In this document: piece after piece, positions 1 through 5,608 of the stretch
Position numbering within the stretch: position 1 is the first letter of the stretch
Layout of the letters: the number at the start of each line of letters is the position of its first letter
From: UBA2336 sp046294915
GTDB taxonomy: Bacteria; Bacteroidota; Bacteroidia; Cytophagales; Cyclobacteriaceae
Direction: 5' to 3'
Assembly: GCA_046294915.1 (NCBI GenBank)
Contig: JBKBOE010000050.1
Location: forward strand, 1 to 21,557
DNA: 21,557 nt
Program-made: the position numbers and the translations under genes
The notes under the pieces: model-generated
Seen by the model: only the letters and a program-made list of their open reading frames with translations
Told to the model about the DNA's origin: nothing
Database searches by the model: none

Positions 1-1
1 C

Positions 2-1231
2 AAAGCACTGGGGCCTGATACACACGTTCATGTATATAAAAATTTCGGAACTGCACAGATTCCCTATCAGGACTTTAACCTCGAGTTTGTTGGTGCCCGT
101 AAGGAATCCTATCGCAGTGATTCACGGAAACCACTTGTGGAGGACGGCACCCTTCAGGATGACCAGCTCAGGCGTGATTTTACCATTAATGCAATGGCTT
201 TTTGTGTAAATCAAAACCGGTTTGGCGAACTGCTAGATCCTTTTGATGGCGTAACAGACATAAAAAGGAAAATCATCCGCACACCCAATGATCCGAAAGT
301 AACCTTTACTGACGATCCGTTGCGAATGATGCGCGCCATTCGGTTTGCCACACAACTTGGTTTTGATATTGAGCCCGATACCTACTCCGCTATTATTGAA
401 ATGGCCGACCGGATTACCATTGTTTCGCAGGAGCGCATTACGGATGAACTGAATAAAATTATTCAAAGTCGGGTGCCTTCGTATGGGTTTAAATTGCTTT
501 TCCATAGCGGTTTGTTAAATCGCTTCTTTCCCGAACTGGTTTTGTTGCATGGCGTGGAATATGTAGGCAACAACGCCCATAAAGACAACTTCTTTCACAC
601 ACTTCAGGTATTGGATAATGTTGCCAAAGTTTCCGATGATCTCTGGCTTCGCTGGGCGGCTATCCTGCACGATATCGCCAAGCCGCAAACCAAGCGGTAT
701 GATAAAAAACAAGGATGGACCTTCCACGGACACGAAGACAAGGGCGCCAGAATGGTGCCCGGTATTTTCAGGCGGCTTAAACTGCCGATGGATGAGAAAA
801 TGAAGTTCGTTCAAAACCTCGTCAGGCTTCACCTTCGTCCGATACCTTTGGCCAAAGATGTTTCGGATTCGGCCATACGCAGGTTGCTGTTCGATGCCGG
901 TGATGATATTGATGCCCTGATGAAACTTTGCCGGGCCGACATTACGTCAAAGAACACCGATAAGGTGAGCCGGTTTCTTAAAAATTTTGAATTGGTGGAG
1001 CGGAAGATGGAAGAAGTGGAAGCGAAGGACAAAATCCGGAATTTTCAACCGCCCGTAACCGGGGATGAAATCATCCGGATGTTCAACTTAACGCCCGGTC
1101 CGATTATCCGTGAAATTAAGGATGAGATAAAGGAAGCCATCCTTGAAGGCACCATACGCAACGACCGGCAGGAGGCGCTCGATTTTATGCTCAAAAGAGC
1201 CAGGGAAAGAGGTCTTGAGCCCGTTGGGTAG
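2..1231 (+). CDS. cca: CCA-adding tRNA nucleotidyltransferase with HD domain (5'-truncated by window)
   Basis: This enzyme adds or repairs the 3' CCA end of tRNAs, using CTP and ATP, in the cytoplasm. The reading frame is open from base 2, so the gene starts before the window; 409 residues are visible. The catalytic head with the GG motif and the first metal-binding aspartates is missing. Seen here: RRDFTINAMAF (about residues 57-67 of the visible part), characteristic of the class II nucleotidyltransferase/poly(A) polymerase head, then DDPLRMMRAIRFATQLGF (about 104-121), which belongs to the nucleotide-recognition region. An HD domain follows (ILHDIAKP, His-Asp at about 223-224, with a later HGHE). 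This layout matches the cca/pcnB-like proteins with HD domains common in Bacteroidota, usually about 470 residues. A GTG at 137 is an internal Val codon, not the start. A pure poly(A) polymerase is the main alternative, but CCA addition is more likely. Confidence 0.92.
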   Translation, partial: KALGPDTHVHVYKNFGTAQIPYQDFNLEFVGARKESYRSDSRKPLVEDGTLQDDQLRRDFTINAMAFCVNQNRFGELLDPFDGVTDIKRKIIRTPNDPKVTFTDDPLRMMRAIRFATQLGFDIEPDTYSAIIEMADRITIVSQERITDELNKIIQSRVPSYGFKLLFHSGLLNRFFPELVLLHGVEYVGNNAHKDNFFHTLQVLDNVAKVSDDLWLRWAAILHDIAKPQTKRYDKKQGWTFHGHEDKGARMVPGIFRRLKLPMDEKMKFVQNLVRLHLRPIPLAKDVSDSAIRRLLFDAGDDIDALMKLCRADITSKNTDKVSRFLKNFELVERKMEEVEAKDKIRNFQPPVTGDEIIRMFNLTPGPIIREIKDEIKEAILEGTIRNDRQEALDFMLKRARERGLEPVG

Positions 1232-1282
1232 GCATGCAACCCCTTCCCTTTTTGCTGGTCTTTACCTAACTGACGTGTCCTT

Positions 1283-1840
1283 TTGAATCCGGAAACACAC
1301 AACCTTCACCGCGAGTTGATTGACCGCTGCATGCTGGGCGATGAGGAGGCTTACGGGAGGCTGTATGCGCTCTATGCAAAGGCTATGTTTAACACGGCCT
1401 TACGGATAACCGGCAGGAGGGATGAAGCTGAGGATGTATTGCAGGAGGCATTCATCAGTGCGTTCAGAAACCTTGCAGGATACCGGGGCGATGCCAATTT
1501 TGGTTCATGGCTGAAGCGTATCGTCATTAACAAAGCTATTAATGCGCTTAAAAAAAGAAGACATGAATTGATACCGGAAGACGAAGAATTTGATGTAGCG
1601 GATGAACCCGAACAGCCGGAAATATCCGGAATTACCATAGAGCGGGTAAAATCAGCGCTGATGACCTTGCCTGACGGATACCGTTCGGTGTTGTCACTTT
1701 ACCTTCTGGAAGGATACGACCACCAGGAAATTGCCGGCATCCTGCAGATCACGGAATCTACTTCGAAGTCGCAGTTGAACCGTGCAAAGAATAAATTAAG
1801 GAGCCTACTCATTAAAAAACATGACGTATATGAGAAATAA
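1283..1840 (+). CDS. ECF-type RNA polymerase sigma-70 factor
   Basis: This is a 185-residue extracytoplasmic-function sigma factor that would direct RNA polymerase to a stress or envelope regulon. Region 2 covers about residues 20-90: GDEEAYGRLYALY, then DEAEDVLQEAFISAFRNL, then FGSWLKRIVINKAINALKKRR. Region 4 covers about 120-178 with a helix-turn-helix (LLEGYDHQEIAGILQITESTSKSQLNRAKNKL). The chosen start is TTG: an in-frame TGA lies at 1271-1273, and the first ATG (1331) would remove the conserved HRELIDRC segment. The 3' end overlaps the next gene by 20 bases, so the two are probably translationally coupled. No promoter motif is evident in the 51 bases after the cca stop. The regulon cannot be read from the sequence. 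Confidence 0.93.
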   Translation: MNPETHNLHRELIDRCMLGDEEAYGRLYALYAKAMFNTALRITGRRDEAEDVLQEAFISAFRNLAGYRGDANFGSWLKRIVINKAINALKKRRHELIPEDEEFDVADEPEQPEISGITIERVKSALMTLPDGYRSVLSLYLLEGYDHQEIAGILQITESTSKSQLNRAKNKLRSLLIKKHDVYEK

Positions 1841-2348
1841 CCTAGATGATTTCATTAAAACCAATCGTGCTGCATTTGATGACCAGGAGCCATCCGCCTA
1901 TGTGTGGACACGCATTCGCAATTCCCTTAAGGGTAAAACAAGGTGGTTTAATGCAATGCCGTTTTGGCGGGCTGCCGCTGTGCTGTTCATGGCTGCTACC
2001 GCTTCGTTGGCAGCGCAACACATGGTGGACAGAAAATCGGATACCCGGGTTATCAGCGAGTTCCGGGATGTAGAAGCGTTTTACCTTAACCAGATAGCTT
2101 CCAGAATTGAATTGATTGAGGATAGCAGTGATGCCGAAGGAGCCCTCAATGGCTTCACCCATGAGTTCAACCAACTGGAAGCCATGTACCAGGTGCTAAA
2201 GGAGGAGATGAAAAGCAGGCCGAGCAAGAAAGTAAAAGATGCGCTGGTGCTTAACCTGCTTATACGGATGGATCTGCTCAATCAGCAATTGTATAAAATA
2301 GAGAAGGCACAGGGTAAGGATGAAATGAAGGGGGGAGCTTCTGTTTAA
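1821..2348 (+). CDS. Probable anti-sigma factor, single-pass membrane protein
   Basis: This is a 175-residue protein directly downstream of, and overlapping, the ECF sigma gene. Residues 1-45 are cytoplasm-like and contain LDDFIKTNRAAFDDQEPSAYVWTRI, a pattern that recurs in proteins paired with ECF sigma factors in Bacteroidota. One hydrophobic segment lies at about residues 48-67 (FWRAAAVLFMAATASLAAQH). The rest (about 68-175) is charged and helical, possibly a periplasmic coiled coil. There is no zinc-finger HxxxCxxC motif and no FecR domain, so it is not one of the best-known anti-sigma classes. Translation may begin at 1821 or at the second ATG (1830). The role is inferred from position, topology and the N-terminal pattern. 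It ends only 7 bases from the convergent ftsE gene. Confidence 0.75.
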   Translation: MTYMRNNLDDFIKTNRAAFDDQEPSAYVWTRIRNSLKGKTRWFNAMPFWRAAAVLFMAATASLAAQHMVDRKSDTRVISEFRDVEAFYLNQIASRIELIEDSSDAEGALNGFTHEFNQLEAMYQVLKEEMKSRPSKKVKDALVLNLLIRMDLLNQQLYKIEKAQGKDEMKGGASV

Positions 2349-2355
2349 TGCCTGA

Positions 2356-3063
2356 TCAGTATTCGGTAGCCAGTTCAAACGGCTCTTTTACCGAGTCAAT
2401 CATTTTGCCGTCTTCACACTTCAATACTCTGCTCGGAAATTTTTTAATCAACCCGTAGTCGTGGGTGGCCATGAGTATGGCTGTACCGCTTTTGTTGATT
2501 TGCTGAAAGAGTTTGAGAATTCCTGCCGATACTTCGGGATCAAGGTTACCGGTTGGTTCATCGGCAATTAAAATCACCGGCTCATTAATCATAGCCCGGG
2601 CAATAACCACGCGCTGCTGTTCACCGCCCGAAAGCTGGTGAGGCATTTTTTTTTCTACCGCGCCAAGTCCAACCTGCATTAAAACTTCACTCAGGCGGGC
2701 TTTCATTTTAGCGGTATCGCGCCAGCCTGTGGCTTTCATAACGAAAAGCAGGTTATCGGCAACGGTGCGATCCGGAAAAAGCTGAAAATCCTGAAAGATG
2801 ATGCCCAGTTTTCTCCGAAGCAGGGGAATCTGCGATGATTTAATACCCCGGATGTTAAAACCCGCTACATTGATGTCGCCTAACCGTAAGGGTAAATCGG
2901 CATAAAGCGTTTTCAGCAGTGATGATTTACCTGACCCTGTGCGGCCTACCAGAAACACAAACTCACCTTTTTCAATATCAAAATTGATATTGGCCAGCAC
3001 GGTGTTGTGGTCCTGGAAGATGTGGGCGTCTTTAATGCGAATTACCGGGTCGGTTGAGAACAT
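2356..3063 (-). CDS. ftsE: FtsE-like ABC transporter ATP-binding protein
   Basis: This 235-residue ABC ATPase has a full motif set: Walker A GRTGSGKS (residues 40-47), Q-loop Q91 (IIFQDFQLFPDRTV), signature LSGGEQQR (144-151), Walker B VILIADEP (163-170), D-loop GNLD (172-175) and the H-loop His201 (MATHD). The overall pattern is closest to FtsE, which with the membrane protein FtsX couples cell division to activation of peptidoglycan hydrolases. FtsX is not next to it here, so the partner must lie elsewhere; a LolD-like role is the alternative. It starts 6 bases after the talC stop, so the two are almost certainly cotranscribed. Confidence 0.88.
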   Translation of the reverse strand: MFSTDPVIRIKDAHIFQDHNTVLANINFDIEKGEFVFLVGRTGSGKSSLLKTLYADLPLRLGDINVAGFNIRGIKSSQIPLLRRKLGIIFQDFQLFPDRTVADNLLFVMKATGWRDTAKMKARLSEVLMQVGLGAVEKKMPHQLSGGEQQRVVIARAMINEPVILIADEPTGNLDPEVSAGILKLFQQINKSGTAILMATHDYGLIKKFPSRVLKCEDGKMIDSVKEPFELATEY

Positions 3064-3069
3064 GAACTT

Positions 3070-3726
3070 CTATCCGTTAACTTTTTTATGGTCGGCCAGG
3101 AATTTCTCCAGGCCAATATCGGTAAGCGGATGTTTGAGCAGTCCGGTAATTACAGCCAGCGGACAGGTGGCCACATCGGCACCTATCTCGGCACACTTGA
3201 TCAGGTGCATCACATGCCGGATGGAGGCTGCCAGTATTTCGGTTTCAAATCCGTAGTTATTATAGATCAGCCGGATTTGGGCAATCAACTCCAGGCCATC
3301 CTGCGAAACATCGTCCAGCCTGCCCAGAAAAGGCGACACATAACTGGCTCCAGCCTTGGCTGCCAAGAGGGCCTGCCCGGCAGAGAATACCAGTGTGCAG
3401 TTGGTACGGATGCCTTCGGATGAAAATTTTTTCAGTGCCTTAACGCCATCTTTGATCATGGGTACCTTCACCACAATTTTATCATCAATTTTAGCCAGTT
3501 CCCTGCCTTCTTTAATGATGTTGTCAAAATCGGTGGCGATCACCTCGGCACTCACGTTGTTATCCACAATATTGCAGATGGCCTTATAGTGGGATTTGAT
3601 GTTGGCTTCGCCTTTAATGCCTTCTTTGGCCATTAGCGAAGGATTGGTGGTTACCCCATCCAGAACGCCTAAATCGTAGGCTTCTTTAATTTCGTTCAGG
3701 TTGGCGGTATCAATAAAAAACTTCAT
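3070..3726 (-). CDS. talC: Transaldolase / fructose-6-phosphate aldolase family (TalC type)
   Basis: This is a 218-residue class I aldolase of the small transaldolase/FSA family, acting in the non-oxidative pentose phosphate pathway or on fructose 6-phosphate. The length is typical (about 215-220). Motifs seen: MKFFIDTANL with Asp6, GVTTNPSLMAKEG (24-36), and IVVKVPM with the presumed Schiff-base Lys87. The C-terminal half carries GADVATCPLAVI and HPLTDIGLEKFLADHKK. The open frame runs 18 codons further upstream, but that extension is low-complexity and aromatic; the canonical start MKFFIDTAN is at 3726. Transaldolase activity is slightly more likely than aldolase; sequence alone does not separate the two well. 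It is the first gene of a two-gene unit with ftsE. Confidence 0.93.
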   Translation of the reverse strand: MKFFIDTANLNEIKEAYDLGVLDGVTTNPSLMAKEGIKGEANIKSHYKAICNIVDNNVSAEVIATDFDNIIKEGRELAKIDDKIVVKVPMIKDGVKALKKFSSEGIRTNCTLVFSAGQALLAAKAGASYVSPFLGRLDDVSQDGLELIAQIRLIYNNYGFETEILAASIRHVMHLIKCAEIGADVATCPLAVITGLLKHPLTDIGLEKFLADHKKVNG

Positions 3727-3785
3727 GGTTGTAGTGGTTTGACTGTAAAAATAAGGATTGGATGAATAAAAAAATGGCAAACCAA

Positions 3786-3872
3786 CATCGCACCGCTACA
3801 ACCGCCTACCCTTGCTACCTTCCGGTCCTGGGGGAGTTCAGCAGGAGCTGGTCGTGCCGGCTTGCCGGGTGC
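3786..3872 (-). ncRNA. ffs: Small signal recognition particle RNA (4.5S / SRP RNA)
   Basis: The minus strand carries the SRP core: CCCCCAGGACCGGAAGGTAG followed by CAAGGGTAGGCGGTTGTAG. This is the GGAA-type tetraloop region and asymmetric loop that bind Ffh. The flanks can pair: ACGACC with GGTTGT, and GCACC (3868-3872) with GGTGC (3790-3794). The size, about 85 nt, fits a bacterial small SRP RNA. It has no reading-frame function; the frame open across it on the minus strand is an artefact. The ends are approximate by several bases. A TATATTTG element sits at its 5' side. Confidence 0.92.
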
Positions 3873-3879
3873 AAATATA
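3872..3879 (-). promoter_or_regulatory. Possible -7 element of the SRP RNA promoter
   Basis: TATATTTG on the minus strand matches the Bacteroidota -7 consensus TAnnTTTG exactly and lies at the 5' edge of the SRP RNA. No TTTG -33 element is visible at the usual distance, so support comes from one box and its position. Confidence 0.45.
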
Positions 3880-3908
3880 CTGGATTCTGGATACTTGATA
3901 CGTGGACT

Positions 3909-4148
3909 TTACGCCAAGCCTGACAGGTAGAGGTTGAACTCCAGCGGGTTGCACACTTCAAACGCATCGGCTTTAAGGTCGTCAAAAATGTGCGCGTCAA
4001 ATTCAAGTTCCCGCAAGGCCGTTTCACCTTCAGCGGTGCGGGTAATTTCGGTGCCGGTGTAATGGATCGGATTTACCTTAACCAGAATTAAGTTGCCGTT
4101 AATGGTTTTCTTAAAATACTGGTGGACAATGTTCTGGTTTTTTGCCAT
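3909..4148 (-). CDS. Small protein of unknown function (79 aa)
   Basis: I do not recognise this family. The 79-residue protein has no signal peptide, membrane segment or cysteine-rich motif apart from a single Cys (EVCNP). The first half is basic and beta-prone (YFKKTINGNLILVKVNPIHY), the second acidic (ELEFDAHIFDDLKADAFEV). It lies upstream of the SRP RNA on the same strand and starts only 19 bases from the divergent acetyltransferase. The case for it being real is the ATG start, a plausible soluble-protein composition and filling of the gap between two well-supported genes. Function cannot be assigned. Confidence 0.6.
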   Translation of the reverse strand: MAKNQNIVHQYFKKTINGNLILVKVNPIHYTGTEITRTAEGETALRELEFDAHIFDDLKADAFEVCNPLEFNLYLSGLA

Positions 4149-4167
4149 GATCTGTTAGTTTCGTTCC

Positions 4168-4719
4168 ATGCGATTACCTATGCCTGAATCGATACCTGCA
4201 GGTAACCTTATGCTCAGGCGCCTAAGGTACGAAGATGCCGAAGAAATTTTTTTTACGTATGCCAGCAAATCCGAGGCCACCCGATTTGTTTCGTGGCCAA
4301 CACACCAGCGATTAACCGATACCCGTAATTTTCTCCGCTATGCCATTCATGCCTGGAATGCCGGCCGGGATTATTCCTACAGCATCCGCGTAACAGATTC
4401 TAACCGGCTTGTTGGGAGCATTGGCGCCATGAATGACTCGGGTAAAATTCAGTTTGGTTACTTCATTGCCCCATCACAGTGGGGCCGGGGGTATGCTACA
4501 GCGGCTACTAAGGCTTTGCTCACCGTTTTGAAATCCATGCCGGGTATAAAAGCTATTACAACCTTTGTTGATGCCGAGAACACAGCATCCATACGGGTAT
4601 TACAAAAATGCGGTCTCAAGGAAGACGCACACCTGCCGGCATACTTTCGCTTTATAAACCAGAACAATCAACCAAAGGACTGTATTTTGTTCAGGCTGGA
4701 ACTGCCGGCTCAAACTTAG
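4168..4719 (+). CDS. GNAT-family N-acetyltransferase (RimJ/RimL-like)
   Basis: This is a 183-residue acetyl-CoA-dependent N-acetyltransferase. Seen: LMLRRLRYEDAEEIFFTYAS at the N-terminus (beta1-alpha1 of the RimJ/RimL group), IGAMNDSGKIQFGYFIAPSQ in the middle (about 82-103), the acetyl-CoA-binding segment QWGRGYATAATKALL (about 103-117), and VDAENTASIRVLQKCGLKED (about 134-153), typical for the C-terminal GNAT motif. The substrate is unknown; these proteins modify ribosomal protein N-termini, antibiotics or small amines. An alternative start at 4180 (MPESIPAG) would also keep the domain intact. The 3' end overlaps the convergent gene by 29 bases. Confidence 0.88.
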   Translation: MRLPMPESIPAGNLMLRRLRYEDAEEIFFTYASKSEATRFVSWPTHQRLTDTRNFLRYAIHAWNAGRDYSYSIRVTDSNRLVGSIGAMNDSGKIQFGYFIAPSQWGRGYATAATKALLTVLKSMPGIKAITTFVDAENTASIRVLQKCGLKEDAHLPAYFRFINQNNQPKDCILFRLELPAQT

Positions 4720-5152
4720 GCAGGGAAATATTTTGGAGAAGCTCTGCCTCAAGGAGACTGGCCCATGTTTCGAGGTAGAGGATAACATCCTCCTTAACGT
4801 TAAACGACAGGTTACGTCTGCCTTCAGGCAGGCATCTTATTATCCGGGGGTCTGACAGGCGCTCCAGGTGTTTCAAATCATCAAGGTCGAATCCTACGGC
4901 CAACATAGCACTAATCAGGTCGTCCATGGGTAATCCGCTGGTGGGGCAATAATCATTCAATTGTTCGGTCCAGTCGCCATGGCGCTGCATAGCCCGGGTA
5001 TGAATTTCATCCTTGCGTAACCGCGTAATCTGCTGGGCGAGGAACCCGCAGTTACACAGGCCCATATGTCCCCATTGGTAGGTCGTGTTATTGCGGATTG
5101 CCGCTGCCGTGGATCGCAGGGCATGGATAACTTCGGGTGTAATCGGGTTCAT
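4691..5152 (-). CDS. Conserved-looking protein of unknown function (153 aa)
   Basis: I cannot assign a function. The 153-residue soluble protein begins MNPITPEVIHALRSTAAAIR and has a Cys/His cluster in its first half: GHMGLCNCGFLAQ (His29, Cys33, Cys35), then His51 and NDYCPTSGLP (Cys69). This could bind a metal, but the spacing is not a known zinc finger. The second half is helical and acidic (DDLISAMLAVGFDLDDLKHLERLSD), followed by a beta-like NLSFNVKEDVILYLETWASLLEAE. It overlaps the acetyltransferase tail-to-tail and is divergent from thx, with about 90 bases of AT-rich sequence between them. Good codon structure and length make it a real gene. Confidence 0.75.
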   Translation of the reverse strand: MNPITPEVIHALRSTAAAIRNNTTYQWGHMGLCNCGFLAQQITRLRKDEIHTRAMQRHGDWTEQLNDYCPTSGLPMDDLISAMLAVGFDLDDLKHLERLSDPRIIRCLPEGRRNLSFNVKEDVILYLETWASLLEAELLQNISLPKFEPAVPA

Positions 5153-5202
5153 GTTTTTTTAACAATTCAAACCGGTTTAAGTTACAAAACCAAACATCAA
5201 AT

Positions 5203-5232
5203 TTTGTAATTCATTGAATGTTGTTATACTTG
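5203..5232 (+). promoter_or_regulatory. Bacteroidota-type promoter upstream of thx (and probably the trp operon)
   Basis: A TTTG -33 box (5203-5206) is separated by 18 bases from TATACTTG (5225-5232), a one-mismatch match to the TAnnTTTG -7 consensus of the Bacteroidota primary sigma factor. Transcription would start near 5237-5240, about 10 bases before the thx ATG. No TTTG/TAnnTTTG pair is visible from here to the trp leader, so this may also drive the trp genes. Confidence 0.65.
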
Positions 5233-5248
5233 CGAACAATTCATGGTT

Positions 5249-5443
5249 ATGGGTAAAGGAGATAAAAAGTCGAAGAAGGGCAAACGCTGGAAGGGTTCAT
5301 ACGGAGTAAGCCGTAACCGCAAGGCTATTAAGGCCAGGCTAAAGCGTACCGCCACGAAGTCTGCTAAACCAGTTAGTGAAAGCGGAACAGGGGAGGGCGC
5401 ATCGAAACCCCGTAAAATCTCGAGAAAAAAGGCATCAGCTTAA
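5249..5443 (+). CDS. 30S ribosomal protein THX family, with extended basic C-terminus
   Basis: This is a 64-residue very basic protein beginning MGKGDKKSKKGKRWKGSYGVSR, the hallmark of bacterial ribosomal protein THX (bTHX), which sits in the head of the small subunit. The usual protein is about 25-30 residues. Here an additional Lys/Arg/Ser/Ala-rich tail of about 35 residues follows (RNRKAIKARLKRTATKSAKP, ending KISRKKASA), likely disordered and RNA-binding. The start at 5249 is preferred over the ATG at 5243 because family members begin MGKGD. A promoter lies directly upstream. The stop is only 10 bases before the trp leader peptide, with no terminator or promoter motif between them. Confidence 0.88.
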   Translation: MGKGDKKSKKGKRWKGSYGVSRNRKAIKARLKRTATKSAKPVSESGTGEGASKPRKISRKKASA

Positions 5444-5453
5444 TGTAAAGGTT

Positions 5454-5513
5454 ATGAAAAGAAGGATAAACACAGCATGGTGGTGGTGGCATATATCAGG
5501 ATTTGATATGTGA
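5454..5513 (+). CDS. trpL: trp operon leader peptide (19 aa, four consecutive Trp codons)
   Basis: A short frame encodes MKRRINTAWWWWHISGFDM and ends at TGA (5511-5513). The four TGG codons (5478-5489) are adjacent, which is highly improbable outside an attenuator. It is preceded by the weak ribosome-binding site TAAAGG at a short distance (AAAGG at 5447-5451). The peptide is the sensor: when charged tRNA-Trp is scarce, the ribosome stalls on the TGG run; when it is plentiful, the ribosome reaches the stop codon and covers the antiterminator's 5' arm. The peptide itself probably has no other function. It lies 95 bases upstream of the trpE ATG. Confidence 0.93.
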   Translation: MKRRINTAWWWWHISGFDM

Positions 5514-5583
5514 ACAGCCGTATTGTGTTTTTAACGCATAATTCCCGGGGGCCCGCTGTTCACAGCGGGCCCCCGGTGTTTTT
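5490..5583 (+). promoter_or_regulatory. trp attenuator: pause hairpin, antiterminator and terminator
   Basis: Three mutually exclusive structures can be read directly. The pause hairpin (1:2) pairs CATATATC (5490-5497) with GATATGTG (5505-5512), with one G-U pair and a 7-base loop. The antiterminator (2:3) pairs TGTGAACAGC (5509-5518) with GCTGTTCACA (5555-5564), 10 perfect pairs. The terminator (3:4) is the 14-bp stem at 5545-5576. The antiterminator's 5' arm includes the leader stop codon, so a terminating ribosome hides it, while a ribosome stalled on the Trp codons leaves it free. This is the classic ribosome-mediated attenuation logic. The pairings are seen in the sequence; in vivo switching is inferred. 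Confidence 0.9.
5545..5583 (+). terminator. Intrinsic terminator of the trp attenuator
   Basis: A perfect 14-bp inverted repeat, CCGGGGGCCCGCTG (5545-5558) and CAGCGGGCCCCCGG (5563-5576), encloses the loop TTCA. It is followed by TGTTTTT (5577-5583). The stem is extremely GC-rich compared with its surroundings. It lies before trpE, so it can only be a conditional terminator. Confidence 0.93.
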
Positions 5584-5608
5584 ATACCAATTCATCAATC
5601 AATTCATT

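Noticed and set aside
1232..1282. Terminator or promoter between cca and the sigma factor gene
   Set aside because: No stable hairpin with a U-run and no TTTG/TAnnTTTG pair can be seen.
3727..3780. Upstream extension of talC by 18 codons
   Set aside because: The extension is low-complexity and aromatic, while MKFFIDTANL is the canonical family N-terminus.
3746..3781. A promoter for talC (TTTG 3778-3781 and TATTTTTA 3746-3753 on the minus strand)
   Set aside because: The spacing of 24 bases is outside the usual range and the -7 box has a mismatch; also it lies in the 3' flank of the SRP RNA.
3880..3905. Tandem-like CTGGAT / TTGATA words upstream of the SRP RNA
   Set aside because: Too short and imperfect to call a repeat element; no second copy was noticed in the window.
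3815..4027. A 70-codon minus-strand open frame over and beyond the SRP RNA
   Set aside because: It overlaps the SRP RNA core and a second gene in another frame, and its translation has no protein-like pattern.
5478..5489. The TGG run as a simple triplet microsatellite
   Set aside because: It sits in frame in a short ORF exactly upstream of a trp operon, with all the matching attenuator helices; only four repeats are present.
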